Assembly (NCBI GenBank): GCA_036250195.1
Contig: JAVHZZ010000005.1
Coordinates: 128,371,598 to 128,435,597, forward strand
Reading direction: 5' to 3'
Length of the DNA: 64,000 bases
Source: Mixophyes australis
Lineage: Eukaryota > Chordata > Amphibia > Anura > Limnodynastidae
A program made the translations under genes and the position numbers. This document shows positions 33,735 through 44,329 of the stretch, in pieces (the stretch's first letter is position 1; each line of letters starts with the position of its first letter). The notes beneath the pieces were generated by a model. It saw only the letters and a program-made list of their open reading frames with translations, was not told the DNA's origin and did no database searches.

Positions 33735-34040
33735 CATAGATGGGCATACAATGTGGTACATTAGATAAGGTTGAGGGCATACATAGTAGCATGTGAGTGA
33801 AAAGCTGGTGCACATATGTCACAGAAAAGCTTGTGGAGAGTTGGTGGCATGTGAGTGAAAAGCTGGTGGGGTTTTGGGGTGGCGCGGGACAGAAAAGCTT
33901 GTGGGCATATGTGGTAGCATATGAAGGAAAATATGATGAGCAGGGTGTGGTATGTGAGAGAAAGCTGGTGGGCATATTGGGTGATATGTGAGAGTAAAGC
34001 TGGTTGGCAGGGGTATATATGTGAGAAAAAGACATGCACA
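33735..34040. repeat. Degenerate tandem repeat
   Basis: Related units containing gcatgtgagtgaaaagctgg and acagaaaagcttgtgggcat recur about every 45-60 bp, joining directly to the 31-bp array. It has no gene. Confidence 0.7.
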
Positions 34041-34394
34041 GAAAGACATACAACATGGGTGGCAGAGGCATATATAATAGAGTAATTTAAACATGCTTGT
34101 TTATTAGGGATTAAGAAAAATCGTGAAAACTAGGTGGGCCTAGCTGTTCCTATCTGCCGTCAAATTTTTCTGTTCATGTTTCCGAATTTGATATTATAAA
34201 TATTGTTAATTTTACAAAAAGCTATGAAATTCCATAGACAAAAAAACGATTAAGGCTTGTTACACTTACACACCATCTAAGTTGTAAGAAAACTATTGAA
34301 ACTCTTCCACTCAAACTCCAAAAAGCATTGAAATTACGACGATTAAAGCAGAAGCCTTAATAGACGTGTTCCTTGCACAATACAGACATGGTAT
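34041..34394. other. Unassigned intronic sequence
   Basis: AT-rich, with no coding potential and no recognised repeat. Confidence 0.5.
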
Positions 34395-35205
34395 ACCATC
34401 ACATCCTGTGGTTAGCTGCAGATTCAGCACTATCATGGAGTAAGATTGCTGTCACTCACATTTTCTTAGTTTACCTTTATCGTAGTTTATAGAGATGCTC
34501 AGGCTCGGTTCCCCGAGAACCGAACACACCCAAACTTAGCAGAGATTAAAGTACCGAGCCGAGCCGACTGGGTACTTTTGCGCGCCCTCGGAATTGAAAA
34601 CGAGGCAACGTCATCGTTATGTCGTCTGATCTCGGATCTTGCGAGCTTTGGATTCTACAAGTATTGCCCTCCACGTCGATCCAGCGCCATTTCACAGAGG
34701 GACACAGAAGGGGTAGCACAGTTCTTGGCAGTCAATAGTGCAGTTGGGCAGCGTCATAGGTAGAAAAGAAAGAGGAGGGGTAACAGTATTCTTCAAAGTC
34801 TCCAGTGACATTCAGAAGAGCTCCATTGCTAATTGTCATTGATGAAATAGAAATAATAGGTCTGGCAGGCTTGGTCTTCTAAATCTGCAGTCTTTGTTTG
34901 AAAGTGTATGAAAATAATATTTTCACCTGTGAGGTGGTCAAAATTGACTTGAAATGAGTGTTATTGAGGTTAATAATAATGTAGGGGTAAAAAAAAGCAA
35001 AAATATGTAATTATAGCAACAAAAAAAAATAGGGATTTTAGAAAAAAAAATCGGGACCCAAAGCCAAAACACTCAAGGGCGGTTTTGCCATAACCAAAAC
35101 ACGAAGTTAATCCAGATCCAAAACCAGAACACGGGGGTCAGTGAACAACTCTAGTAGTTTAGGGCCTGGGTGTCTTAGAAAGAGACCGTAGAGCAACTTG
35201 ATAAA
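34395..35205. repeat. Left arm of interrupted inverted repeat
   Basis: 34395-34489 together with 35162-35205 (split by the insertion at 34490-35153) forms the reverse complement of 41740-41965. Shared blocks are ttagctgcagattcagca, gtgacagcaatctcactcc-like sequence, aaactaagaaaatgt, and tttagggcctgggt followed by agaaagagac. Confidence 0.78.
34482..35161. mobile_element. 664-bp nonautonomous element, 8-bp TSD
   Basis: The element spans 34490-35153 and has the exact 8-bp duplication gtagttta (34482-34489 and 35154-35161). Its termini are tagagatgctc and the reverse complement of gaacaactcta, an 11-bp pair with two mismatches. The start includes a cggttccccgagaaccg hairpin; the right side is rich in ccaaaaccagaacac. 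An 8-bp duplication with short terminal repeats points to a hAT-like transposon. There is no transposase. Confidence 0.88.
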
Positions 35206-35354
35206 AAGTAGAACTCCAAAAACCCTGCAGAGCATTCCTCCTTCCAAGACTGTGCCTGCTCCTAATAGATACCTGCAGAACATAACGCATCACCAAATAG
35301 TATCTACTCTCAAAAGATCCCTGCAGAGCATCCTTCCACTGAACATATTGCCCC
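35206..35354. repeat. Loop sequence left of Gypsy copy 3
   Basis: ccctgcagagcattcctcct and the gtgcctgctcctaatagata block recur with changes right of Gypsy copy 3 (about 41465-41545), so a short direct repeat existed in this segment before Gypsy integrated. Confidence 0.6.
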
Positions 35355-35359
35355 CACCT

Positions 35360-35792
35360 TGTTAGGAACTCCAGCAGCCAATGCCACAAAACCCCGAGTC
35401 TGCTCCGGAAGTCTGGTGTTCACTGTTGCCCCTAGTGGTGGGGACAGACTTGGCCGCAGACTAACGGAGGGTCGTGAGATGGGTACCGGCTGCGGAGAAC
35501 CCAGGAGTGAGGAGTAATGGCAGACAGCGAATCCAGTAAACTAACCGAGGTCAGAGGTCACTTGCAAGCAGGAATAGTTGGTAAACACGCCAAAGGTCGA
35601 GGTCACAGGCACGGTAGCAAGATCCAAGATCCGGCTGCACTACCTGCCGGGGCGCGCTGTTTAGAAAACTCGGCGTCCGACCGCTGCGCAAAGGTCGGAG
35701 CCGAAAAACCGGAAGTGACGCCCCGGTCGTCATGGAGACGGCCGGGACGTCGGGAGGAAGCATTGAGTCAGGCACCGCCGCGGCTCCTAACA
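35360..35792 (-). repeat. 3-prime LTR of Gypsy copy 3
   Basis: A 433-bp LTR with ends TGTTAGGA and TCCTAACA. About 35360-35600 matches the 5-prime LTR. The U3 side (about 35600-35775) is G+C rich and has no counterpart in the 5-prime LTR. The purine tract GGGGGGGTAC lies directly after it at 35793. Confidence 0.92.
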
Positions 35793-35994
35793 GTACCCCC
35801 CCTTGAGGAGGGGTTAAGGAACCCCGACACCCAGGCTTACTAGGGAATTGCTTGAAGAACTTCTTTATAAGTTTCTTCGCATGGAGACGCGTTTGAGGAA
35901 CCCAGGACCGTTCTTCAACACCACGATTCTTCCATTGAACCAGAAAATGGATCTGACCTTGAACTCTCTTGGAATCAAGAATTTTCTGAACCAC
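35793..35994 (-). pseudogene. Chromodomain at end of Gypsy copy 3 pol
   Basis: The minus-strand frame from 35994 reads V-Q-K-I-L-D-S-K-R, FLVQWKNRG and ERSWVPQ, the core of a chromodomain at the C-terminus of integrase. Such domains bind methylated histone tails and guide insertion into heterochromatin. A frame change separates it from the integrase frame that ends at 36064. Confidence 0.88.
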
Positions 35995-36063
35995 AAATTT
36001 CCTGGGACCATCTAGATCTGAAACCTGAGAACTTGAAGGCTGAGAATGCTGAGACTGGCTTGG

Positions 36064-37125
36064 TTATAACACTGGTTTAAGAAGAGAGCAGTGGAAGGTG
36101 TTAGGAATCCTCAAGGAAGCAGGGACTTTCAACCTGAAGGCTACAGGGTTGATTTGTATAGTGATCGTGAATGGTCCAATGAACTTGGGCCCAAGTTTCT
36201 TGCAGGGTTGTCTGAGCTTGATTATGCGAGTTGAAAGCCAAACTCTCTGCCCCACTTTGAAAGAACAGGATGTACGGTGCCGATCAGAATTTTTTTTAGA
36301 GAAAAATGAGGCTCGTTTTAAAGAGCACTGAACTTTCTTCCAGATACTTTTGAGATCTGTGGTTGTGGAACGTATCTCTGGAATACCAGCGGACCTGAGC
36401 GAATATAAAGAATTGGACCTGGGGTGGAAACCAAAATTACAGTAGAATGGAGAAGTATGAGTGAATGAGTGACAGGAATTGTTGTACGCAAACTCTGCCC
36501 AGGGTAACAGAGAGGACCAGTTGTCGTGGAATTCTGTGGTGTATTTTTGTAGGAACTGCTCCAGGGACTGGTTAAACCTCTCAGTTTGGTTATTAGATTG
36601 AGGGTGGTATGTGGATGAAAGGCTGATTTTGTTTCCGAGAAGGGTACAGAAATATTTCCAGAACTGCGCAACAAACTGAGAGCCACGATCTGAGACAATA
36701 TCAACAGGAAGACCATGGAGTCGAAATATATGTTGGACAAAGAGAACAGCCAGATCTCTAGCGCTGGGAAGTCTGGTTAGCGGTATGAAATGGGACATTT
36801 TACTGAATCGATCTACAACCACCCATATGGTGTTATGTCCTGCAGAGGATGGGAGATCAACGATGAAGTCCATCGATAAGTGTATCCAAGGTTTTGAGGG
36901 AATGTACAACAGAACAAGCTGGCTTGAAGGAGAGTTCCTGGGTACCTTATTCCTTGCACAAGTCTCACAGGAGAGGACAAAGTCTCTGACATCTGCAGAT
37001 AATGAGGGCCACCACACGGCACGAGAAAGAATTTCCAATGTTTTATGGATTCCAGAATGCCCGGCTGTCTTGTTGTCATGTGCCTCAGAAAGGACCGCTT
37101 TTCTCAAGTGGACTGGAACAAACAC
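36064..37125 (-). pseudogene. Gypsy copy 3 integrase, long open frame
   Basis: An uninterrupted frame of 353 codons carries a complete integrase. The zinc-binding domain has H-x-x-x-x-A-G-H and C-E-T-C-A-R-N-K. The core has V-V-V-D-R-F-S-K (first Asp), V-S-D-R-G-S-Q-F (second Asp) and Q-T-E-R-F-N-Q (Glu). The C-terminal part has VGQRVWLST and G-P-F-T-I, ending in F-H-C-S-L-L-K-P. The enzyme joins element cDNA to the target. No inactivating change is visible within this stretch, but it is part of a polyprotein whose upstream part is broken, so I call it a pseudogene. Confidence 0.92.
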
Positions 37126-37821
37126 AGTCCCCTGGAGTGTTAGCAGGAGCTATTCTTTGGAATCTATGGAGTGTCATACTTAAATCCTGAGTTAATCCGG
37201 CATGGATTATAGAGGAAGTAATGATAGGCAGAGGATCAGAAACAGGAACGTGATGCGACATAAAGCTCCTAGACATAGCATCTGCCCGGACATTTTTAGA
37301 ACCCGGTCTGTATGTAATTACGAAATTGAAGCGGGTAAAGAAGAGTGCCCAGCGGGCCTGTTTGGCATTCAACCGTTTGGCAGACTGGATGTAATGTAGG
37401 TTCTTGTGGTCCGTAATCACAGAGATAACATGTACCGCTCCTTCTCCTCAAAGGCCCATTTAATGGCCAATAGCTCTCGTTTGCCCACGTCATAATTAGC
37501 TTCAGCAGTAGAGAATTTACGAGAGAAGTATGCACATGGATGTAAACGGTGAGTGTGAGGATCCTTCTGAGAAAGGATAGCGCCAGCACCGGCATCAGAG
37601 GCATCCACTTCTAATACAAAAGGAACATCTGGATTGGGGTGTCTAAGGACTTGAGCAGATACAAACGCTCTCTTTAAGGCTTCAAATGCAGTTACCGCCT
37701 GAGGAGGCCAATTCGTGGGATCCATTCCTTTCCGGGTAAGGGCGACAATAGGAGCCACTATATCAGAAAAACTGCGGATGAACCTTCTATAATAATTTGC
37801 GAAGCCCAAGAACCTCTGCAC
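37085..37821 (-). pseudogene. Gypsy copy 3 RT thumb and RNase H
   Basis: Minus-strand frames (37821-37417 and 37420-37085) encode QRFLGFANYYRRFIRSFS (the RT thumb), V-L-E-V-D-A-S-D (RNase H catalytic Asp), GAILSQKD, F-S-R-K-F-S, the N-Y-D-V-G-K-R-E-L-L-A block with the Glu, I-T-D-H-K-N-L-H-Y and R-A-D-A-M-S-R-S. One frameshift near 37420-37440 separates the halves. All main catalytic positions remain. Confidence 0.9.
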
Positions 37822-38105
37822 AGCTTTGAGGTTGTTGGGTTATACCCAGTCGAGAATGGCTTGGACTTTAGTTGGGTCCATGGAGAAGCCAGCACGGGAG
37901 ATGATGTATCCCAGAAATTACACCTTCTGTACCTCAAATTCGCATTTCTCTAACTTGGCAAAGAGATGATGGTCTCTAAGTTTTTGTTGAACCCGCTTAA
38001 CATGACTCCGATGCAAGGACAGCGACTGAGAGTATATCAGGATATCATCCAAATAGACAACCACGAAGTGGTCGAGAAATTCACGGAGAACTTCATTAAT
38101 CAAGT
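37822..38105 (-). pseudogene. Gypsy copy 3 RT, catalytic part
   Basis: The fragment left of the solo LTR reads [11 protein letters not shown], then [12 protein letters not shown] with the intact catalytic pair (about 38060), and continues to the K-C-E-F block. It joins the QNL at the end of 38613-39063 once the solo LTR is removed. Confidence 0.9.
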
Positions 38106-38612
38106 TGTCACGGCTCTCAGATGTATTCCACAATACTATTGCACAGAAACGGTGGTAATGATGGTAAACTTAAATATTTATTGTAAATACAGGCAGGGGT
38201 GGATCTCAGTGGCTGAAGGGCCAGGCAAGGGATGAAACAAAATGTCCAGAAATAATATTGAAAACAAAAGTCTTTTAAACTTGCCAGGCTCCAGAGATGC
38301 AGAGTGAAGTCAGAGTGAAGTCCAGGTAATTATAAATAGCAAAATCCAGGGCTGTAACATACACAGAGTTCCAGAGCTGAAACACATGCAGATATCCAGA
38401 GCTGTAACACAAGTAATGATCCAGAGCTGCAACACATACAATGAACCAGCAAGGAATGATTGCCACAGGTCAGTCTTTATGGTCTGATGATCAGCAAAAC
38501 ACTTAACAGCTGAGTGAGGACACACAATCCTCATAGCGGCCACTAGTGGTGAAAATGCAGAACTGCACCTGTAGGGACTTAGTGCAGAAAAGCATCAGGC
38601 TATAACACAAGT
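38101..38612 (-). mobile_element. Solo LTR, 502 bp, in Gypsy copy 3 RT
   Basis: The LTR (38106-38607) has the duplication caagt on both sides (38101-38105 and 38608-38612). Its left end is tgtcacgg and its right end tataaca. An AATAAA on the minus strand near the left end indicates minus orientation. It contains short direct repeats around tccagagctgtaacaca (three to four copies, 38340-38440). Confidence 0.93.
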
Positions 38613-39063
38613 TTTGAAATACAGCAGGTGCATTGCTGAGGCCAAATGGCATGACCAGATACTCGTAATGACCGGAGTGTGTATTGAATGCCTTCTTCCA
38701 TTCATCTCTCTCTCTGATGCGGATGAGGTTGTATGCTCCACGGAGATCGATTTTGGTGAAGACGGTGGCACCTCTTAACTGACCGAATAGCACTGAGATG
38801 AGAGGGAGAGGGTAGGTGTTCTTGACTGTAATTTGATTAAGGCCCCGGTAGTCAAAGAAGCATCCGGCTCCTACAGAAGATTTAGATGGCCTGATGAACC
38901 CTTTCCCAAGATTTTCCTCAATATAAGCTTGCATGGCCTTGGTCTCGGGACCAGAGAGAGAATACAAGTGCCCCTTGGGTAATCTGGAACCAGGAATCAG
39001 CTCGATGGCACAGTCGAAATCACGACGAGGCGGTAGAGAGTCAGCAGCTTGTTGAGAGAACAC
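38613..39063 (-). pseudogene. Gypsy copy 3 RT, N-terminal part
   Basis: The minus-strand frame reads [59 protein letters not shown] (first catalytic Asp) and [14 protein letters not shown]. About ten residues are missing before DYRGLN compared with related elements: the usual F-V-x-K-K-D-G-x-L-R-P-C segment is deleted in frame. Confidence 0.9.
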
Positions 39064-39144
39064 ATCCAGGAACTCATGGTATTGAGAGGGAAGCTACTCA
39101 GGAACTGATTGCATGATCCGGAGTGGCAAGGTCAAGCAGGACTG

Positions 39145-39437
39145 TTAACAATAAGGGCTCCAGTGAATAATCTCTCCTTTGACCCAATCTATAACGGGGT
39201 TATGGAGGGAAAGCCAGGGATGGCCCAAAATTAAAGGAACAGACGGGCAATCAATTAAAAAAAATGACAAAGCTTCCGAGTGAAGAGCACCCACGGTTAG
39301 CTGCAGTATAGGAGTCTCAAAAAAGATTTTGCCCCCGGGCAAAGGACTCCCATCTAAGCCACAGACAGTAATGGCAGATTTGAGCTTCACAATTGGAATC
39401 CCAGCAGAGCGGGCAAACCCGATGTCGAGGAAGTTGC
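39145..39437 (-). pseudogene. Gypsy copy 3 protease, C-terminal part
   Basis: The frame reads N-F-L-D-I-G-F-A-R-S-A-G-I-P, then C-G-L-D-G, and L-I-L-G-H-P-W-L, the usual end of Gypsy aspartic proteases. The N-terminal half, with the active site, lies at 40080-40190 on the other side of the solo LTR. Confidence 0.88.
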
Positions 39438-40084
39438 TGTCAGACGCCGTTCCCGCTGATCCCCTGTCAGTCGGGGAACGGACGTCTGACCTCCCTGTGG
39501 CTGCTCCGGAGTCCTTCCGGGTTCTCCTGCCGTCGGGCGCATGCGCCCTTTCCTCTGTCCCATTGCTAGGCAACGGGACGCCGCTGCCTCCGCTGATTGC
39601 CGCTTCCTGTTCCTGCCAATCAGGTCCTCCTGACCTTTATTTAAACCTGACTGTGGCGTCATTAGGGTGCCAGAGTAACAGGTCTACTAGCCTGTGTTAC
39701 TGGTTCTTTTGTTCCTGGTTTCCTGTGAGTTATACTGTTCCTGCTTTCCTGTTGTGACCCCGGCTTGGCGACTATTCCACTATCTGAGTGACCCACATTG
39801 TACTTTGACCCCGGCTTGGCTACTACTCCTTTGGATTTCCCTTGGTACCGCATATTCCCGATTGGTGTGACCCGGACCGTCTGACCCTTCTACACTACAT
39901 CGGCAACTGGCTAATAGGACTGGGACCTGCATACCCTGTGCAGCGAAGTCCAAACCTCCTTGCGGGGGTCCCTGGTGAACACCATTGGTACGTTAGACTC
40001 CGCACCTACTAGTTCAGTAGTGCTAATACCGGTTAGTGTTTTGCTCTGTTACATTCCTCAAACGGCCTAAGGCCTGACAGTTGC
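39433..40084 (+). mobile_element. Solo Gypsy LTR, 642 bp, in protease
   Basis: The LTR (39438-40079) is flanked by gttgc (39433-39437 and 40080-40084). It starts TGTCAGACGCCGTTCC and ends GGCCTGACA. It is closely related to the minus-oriented solo LTR at 22245-22861: both share the gttgctaggcaacgggac-like block, the cccggcttggc repeats and the taataccggttagtgtttt stretch. Orientation is +, opposite to its host element. Confidence 0.95.
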
Positions 40085-40230
40085 CTGCTGCTCCACTATC
40101 AATGAATGCAGACAAGACCACGGAACTGGCACCGAAAGTGATTTGTGCGGGAATCAGGACAGCATTCTTTGGGGAACCCATTTGCAGACCTAGGTGGACC
40201 TTCCCCTCATTCCCTAGACAGGCTCCTTTT
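40080..40230 (-). pseudogene. Gypsy copy 3 protease, active-site part
   Basis: A minus-strand frame ends in L-S-A-F-I-D-S-G-A-A-G-N, the aspartic protease active-site motif, exactly where the solo LTR was inserted. It continues at 39437. Confidence 0.88.
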
Positions 40231-41075
40231 TCAGGTTTGTAAGGACAAGAGCAAGGTGAAGTGGCCTTTACTACCACAATAAAGACATAGGGCTTGTGAC
40301 CGTCTTCTGTCTCTTTCCTCAGGAGAGAGGTGATACGCCCCTGACTGCATAGGCTCCCCAACATCCGTGGGGACTGGGATAAATGCAGACGAAAAGGAAG
40401 ATGCCTCTTTCTCTGTCTTCCTCTCCTTGATTCTCCTGTCAATTTTAATGGCGAGTTGCATAAGGCTCTCCAACGAGGTGGGGGAAGGATACTGCACAAG
40501 CAAATCTTTAATCTGCTCTGAGAGTCCTAGGCGAAACTGGCTGCGTAATGGCGGATCATTCCACTCGCTGTCAGGCGACCATCTTCGGAATTCAGCGCAG
40601 TATTCTTCGGCCGGACACCGGCCTTGCTTTAAGGCCTGTAGATGAGCCTCAGCGGAGGCAACTCTATCTGGGTCATCGTAGAGGAGACCCAATGCATTAA
40701 AGAAAGCTTCCAAAGATTGCATGATAGGAGTTGACTGCGGCAAGGTGAAGGCCCAAGACTGGGGGTCACCCTGCAGGAGGGAGATGACAATCCCGACTCA
40801 CTGCTGTTCCGAACCAGTAGACCGAGGTTTCAGCCGAAAGTAAAGCTTGCAGCTTTCCTTGAAGTTCCGGAACAGGGTTCTATTTCTGGAGAATCGGTCC
40901 GGCAAATTTAACTTGGGTTCATCGGCGGGACCGGAAATGGCTAGTGTAGTCCAAGAGTCCTCCTCTTGAGCTGACAACCACTGGGACAATCCCCGGACCA
41001 TCTAATACAGGGTCTCAACATGACCCGTCAGGGCTTGAAAAGGAGACGATTGGGATCCACTTTCATCCATGCCAA
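40231..41075 (-). pseudogene. Gypsy copy 3 gag
   Basis: Minus-strand frames encode the structural protein of copy 3. It starts near 41068 with MDESGSQSS, runs through LNLPDRFSRNR (41001-40798), meets a stop near 40797, and continues at 40743-40231 with the conserved R-W-S-P-D-S-E-W-N-D block and a single zinc knuckle beginning C-L-Y-C-G-S-K-G-H (about 40293-40267). The last cysteine of the knuckle is not visible in this frame. Gag forms the virus-like particle in which cDNA is made. Confidence 0.88.
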
Positions 41076-41105
41076 TTTTGAATGTCTGTTTATTTCCGGT
41101 TATAA

Positions 41106-41445
41106 TGCTAGGAACTCCAGCAGCCAATACCACAAAACCCGGAGTCTGCTCCAGAAGTCTGGTGTTCACTGTTGCCCCTAGTGGTGGGGACAGACTTGAC
41201 CGCAGAGAAGCCAGGAGTGAGGAGTAATGGCAGACAGCGAATCCAGTAAACTAGCCTAGGTCAGAGGCCACTTGCAAGCAGGAATAGTTGGTAAACACGC
41301 CAAATGCACGGTAGCAAGATCCAAGGTACAGGCTAAAAGGTCAAGGGTCACTGGCAAACAGGCAGAGTCAAAGTCCAGGCAGGGGTCATACACAGAAATC
41401 GATCCAGAGGTAGTCACCAATACGAAACAGGAGCGGCTCCTAGCA
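41106..41445 (-). repeat. 5-prime LTR of Gypsy copy 3
   Basis: A 340-bp LTR with ends TGCTAGGA and TCCTAGCA. It matches the 3-prime LTR over about 41106-41325 except for a missing block of about 30-40 bp. It has an unrelated 110-bp U3 (about 41325-41430). Confidence 0.9.
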
Positions 41446-41739
41446 CACCTGACAGATCCTTGTAAAGAATTCCTCCTTCCAATATTGTGCCTGCTCCTAA
41501 AAGATACCTGCAATGCATGCCACCTTACCAAATATTGGTCCTGCGGCTGACAGAGATCCCTGCAGAAAATCTTCCTATGTGTTTGGATTACACTATTGTG
41601 CAGCTACAATATTTTTCGCTAAAGTCTTGTTGGCTTTATGTATCCTTAAAAGTTAGCTTAGGGCTTGTAAAAGAATGCAATGGCAAACATTGCTCACTGA
41701 AAACCAAACTAAGCAGAAGTTTCTGCACCAATTTAATGT

Positions 41740-41965
41740 AATTTAACTTTATTGTTATTTTGTAGTTCTGCTTTTTAATGAAGTTGCTCTACTGTCTCTT
41801 TCTAAGATACCCAGGCCCTAAACTGCGATAAAGCTAAACTAAGAAAATGTAGTAGTACTGCATGTGTGTATTCCAGTGAACACACAAATCTGTGAATTAC
41901 CAGATCCACCATTTTGTCAGTGACAGCAATCTCACTCCATGCTGAATCTGCAGCTAACCACAGGA
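41740..41965. repeat. Right arm of interrupted inverted repeat
   Basis: Reverse complement of 34395-34489 plus 35162-35205, with an added segment of about 60 bp (about 41850-41915) absent from the left arm. The L1 fragment begins right after it. Confidence 0.78.
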
Positions 41966-44183
41966 TGGAAAATAAAAAATTATATTACTGCCATTAAAAA
42001 CTCCTCTTCAGGCTATATCCATGCAAAATCTGAAGCCATTGCAGACCAATTTTGTAAATATTATGAAGATTTTTATCAATCACGCCCAATTGATCCAATT
42101 CTACAAGACAAATTATTAAATGAAGCCCGCTTAGCAAAATTGACCCTAGATCAAAGAGAGATCCTTGATATGGATTTCACTCTAACAGAAATTACTTCCA
42201 CGAGTAAGGACCTACGGTCTCACAAAGCACCAGGCCCAGATGGCTTTGCTGGTGAGTACTATAAATTGACACAACATAACATATCACCTGTTCTCATAGA
42301 ATTTTATCAAACAATCCATAAACATACTCCACAATTTCCAAATTTTAATGAGACCCATACAATCTTTCTTCCAAAACGTAATAAGGACCCCCAGCTGGTG
42401 TCATCCTATAGACCTATCAGACTTCTCAATGTTGATTTCAGAATACTGGCGAAAATTATAGCCACTAGATTTTTTCTAAGCTACCAAAATTTAATAGAAT
42501 GTTTGTTTCATATCTCAGGCGCCACACAATGCACTCAAAAATGACCATAAACAAAAAGACAAATAATTGTCAAAAACATTATTTATTCTAAAATAGATCG
42601 CCACTTGAAATTGAACTCAATAATATGAATTGTCTGAAGATGATCATCAGATGTTTTTTTATACAATGCCTGCCTCTTCTCCTCACTCAACGTGATACAA
42701 AATTGGTTAACTCACTTTTCCATTCTTTTATTTGGAATAATAAGAGGCTAAGGATCAGCTTGGTTGAACTGCAACAACCAAAGTCTAATTTTCCAAATAT
42801 CACACACTGCACCACACAGCCTTACTTAGACACCTAAAAGATTGGTTACACGGCACAAATATTTATACAGATACTTTGTTAGAAAGTAACTTTCTTACCA
42901 ATGTCAACTTGTTCTCCTTCTTACATATGCAGGGCCGGGACATTCCCCAAGATATAAAAGATAATCTTCTCTTATGGAATGCATGCAGAATTTGGCATAT
43001 TTTGAGACATAAATTAAATCTATATTCTCATAACTCTGTTTTTCAAACACTCACATTAAACCCTGATTTTCAAAATGGCTCATCCTCCTACTCTTTTGTA
43101 ACTTGGAAAGAACATGGTATTACTAATATAGGCTGTTTGATGGATATTCCATATAAGTGACCCCTTACATATGCCCAAGCGATAGAGAAATATAATTTTC
43201 TTAGTTCCTACCCTTTGCATATTTCCAGATACAGCACTATGTCACTAATATAATTAGAGAATTCTCACCAGATGATTGGCAGAACTCATTGGATTCCCTT
43301 GTGTCTCGTAGTCCTCCTCAATGTAAGGCTATCACCCTCCATTACAATTTCATCAGAGATCGAATTGACCTCTCTAAAGTTATAACAGGTCTTTCTCAAT
43401 GGTTACACTCAGTCCTAATAGTAAATATTCTTCTGAAAAATCTAGAAGTTTCCTGCCGTTTGATACCAGCAACCATGCCTCCTGGCTTAAGGTTAAGACG
43501 TTCGCCACTGAGAATCTTGTACATTATCTCCCCTTTACACCTTATTGGGCAATCCTGGGAATCCCACATAAGGGTCAACATGTGACTAGGTGTGGTAGAC
43601 ATCTCCTTTTGGCATCAGTGCAGCGGCTAGAAAGACCATTTTGCAGGTATGGTCACAACCTGGGACTCCTCCCTTCAACGTATTTAAATAAAAGTTGTTC
43701 TATATATTCAAAATGGATTGGCTCGAAGCCTCACTTGCTAGAGAGTCTAAAGTTAAAAATGTATTCGAAATGTGGGATATTGACTCGTTACAGCTGGATA
43801 TCAAATCACAAATTTATAAATGTTTCTCGTCAACCTAATGGTACGAACTGAGAATTTTTGCAGATGACCCAACCATTCTATTGTAAAATAGGGGTACTTT
43901 CCCGCAAGGCAGCAATAGAGCACATTAAGCATATATCTTTATCTTTTACCCCAACTATTAGAAGAATTCTCATATGTGTTATATACACTAATCATGGTTA
44001 TATATGTTGAGAACATTATTGTTATATGGTGTATTTAAAATTATCTATTGTAATCCATAATAGATATTGATTGTACAATATTTCTCAATACATAGTCAAT
44101 TAAATACTATGTCCATCAATATTGTATTCTATACTGCTTTACTTCAGAATGTCAATAATAAAAATAAGTTGAAAAAAAAAAAA
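41966..44183 (+). mobile_element. L1-type LINE, RT to poly(A), degraded
   Basis: This is a 5-prime truncated L1 on the + strand. The frame 41969-42540 encodes the RT start, with K-A-P-G-P-D-G-F and S-Y-R-P-I-R-L-L-N-V-D motifs. The F-x-D-D catalytic region is deleted: the sequence jumps near 42550-42620 to the C-terminal part (SLFHSFIWNNKRLRISL at about 42710-42760). Further C-terminal pieces follow in shifting frames to about 43860. It ends in an A-rich tail (44152-44183). The endonuclease is absent. Confidence 0.85.
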
Positions 44184-44329
44184 TTGGACTGTGGAGTAAA
44201 AGATGTTTATGCAGCCATCAGGAGTTTTATCTTTTTAATGACATTCTGGATCGCTAATTATGACCAAAAATGCTTTAAAAGCTAGTCTAGTGTCTCAATC
44301 CAGCTTTCGTTAATTGCATAAAATTGGCT

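Larger units (their letters stand above)
35355..41450 (-). mobile_element. Gypsy chromovirus copy 3, nearly full
   Basis: A minus-strand Gypsy chromovirus at 35360-41445 is flanked by cacct (35355-35359 and 41446-41450). From the 5-prime side it has a 5-prime LTR (41106-41445), gag with a zinc knuckle, protease, RT, RNase H, integrase with an open frame of 353 codons, a chromodomain and a 3-prime LTR (35360-35792). Two solo LTRs are inserted, in RT (38106-38607) and protease (39438-40079). Copy 3 is better preserved than copy 1, and its RT region also shows an internal deletion. The two LTRs differ in length and in their U3 sequence. Confidence 0.95.

Noticed and set aside
33151..33768. Overlapping open frames of 103-179 codons on both strands
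   Set aside because: They are produced by the 31-bp repeat. The peptides are cyclic repeats of the same words in all frames, with no start context or splice signals.
36064..37125. Domesticated integrase gene
   Set aside because: The long open frame is attractive, but it sits in its normal place within a Gypsy element between matching target duplications, with no separate promoter or splice sites. A recent insertion explains its integrity.
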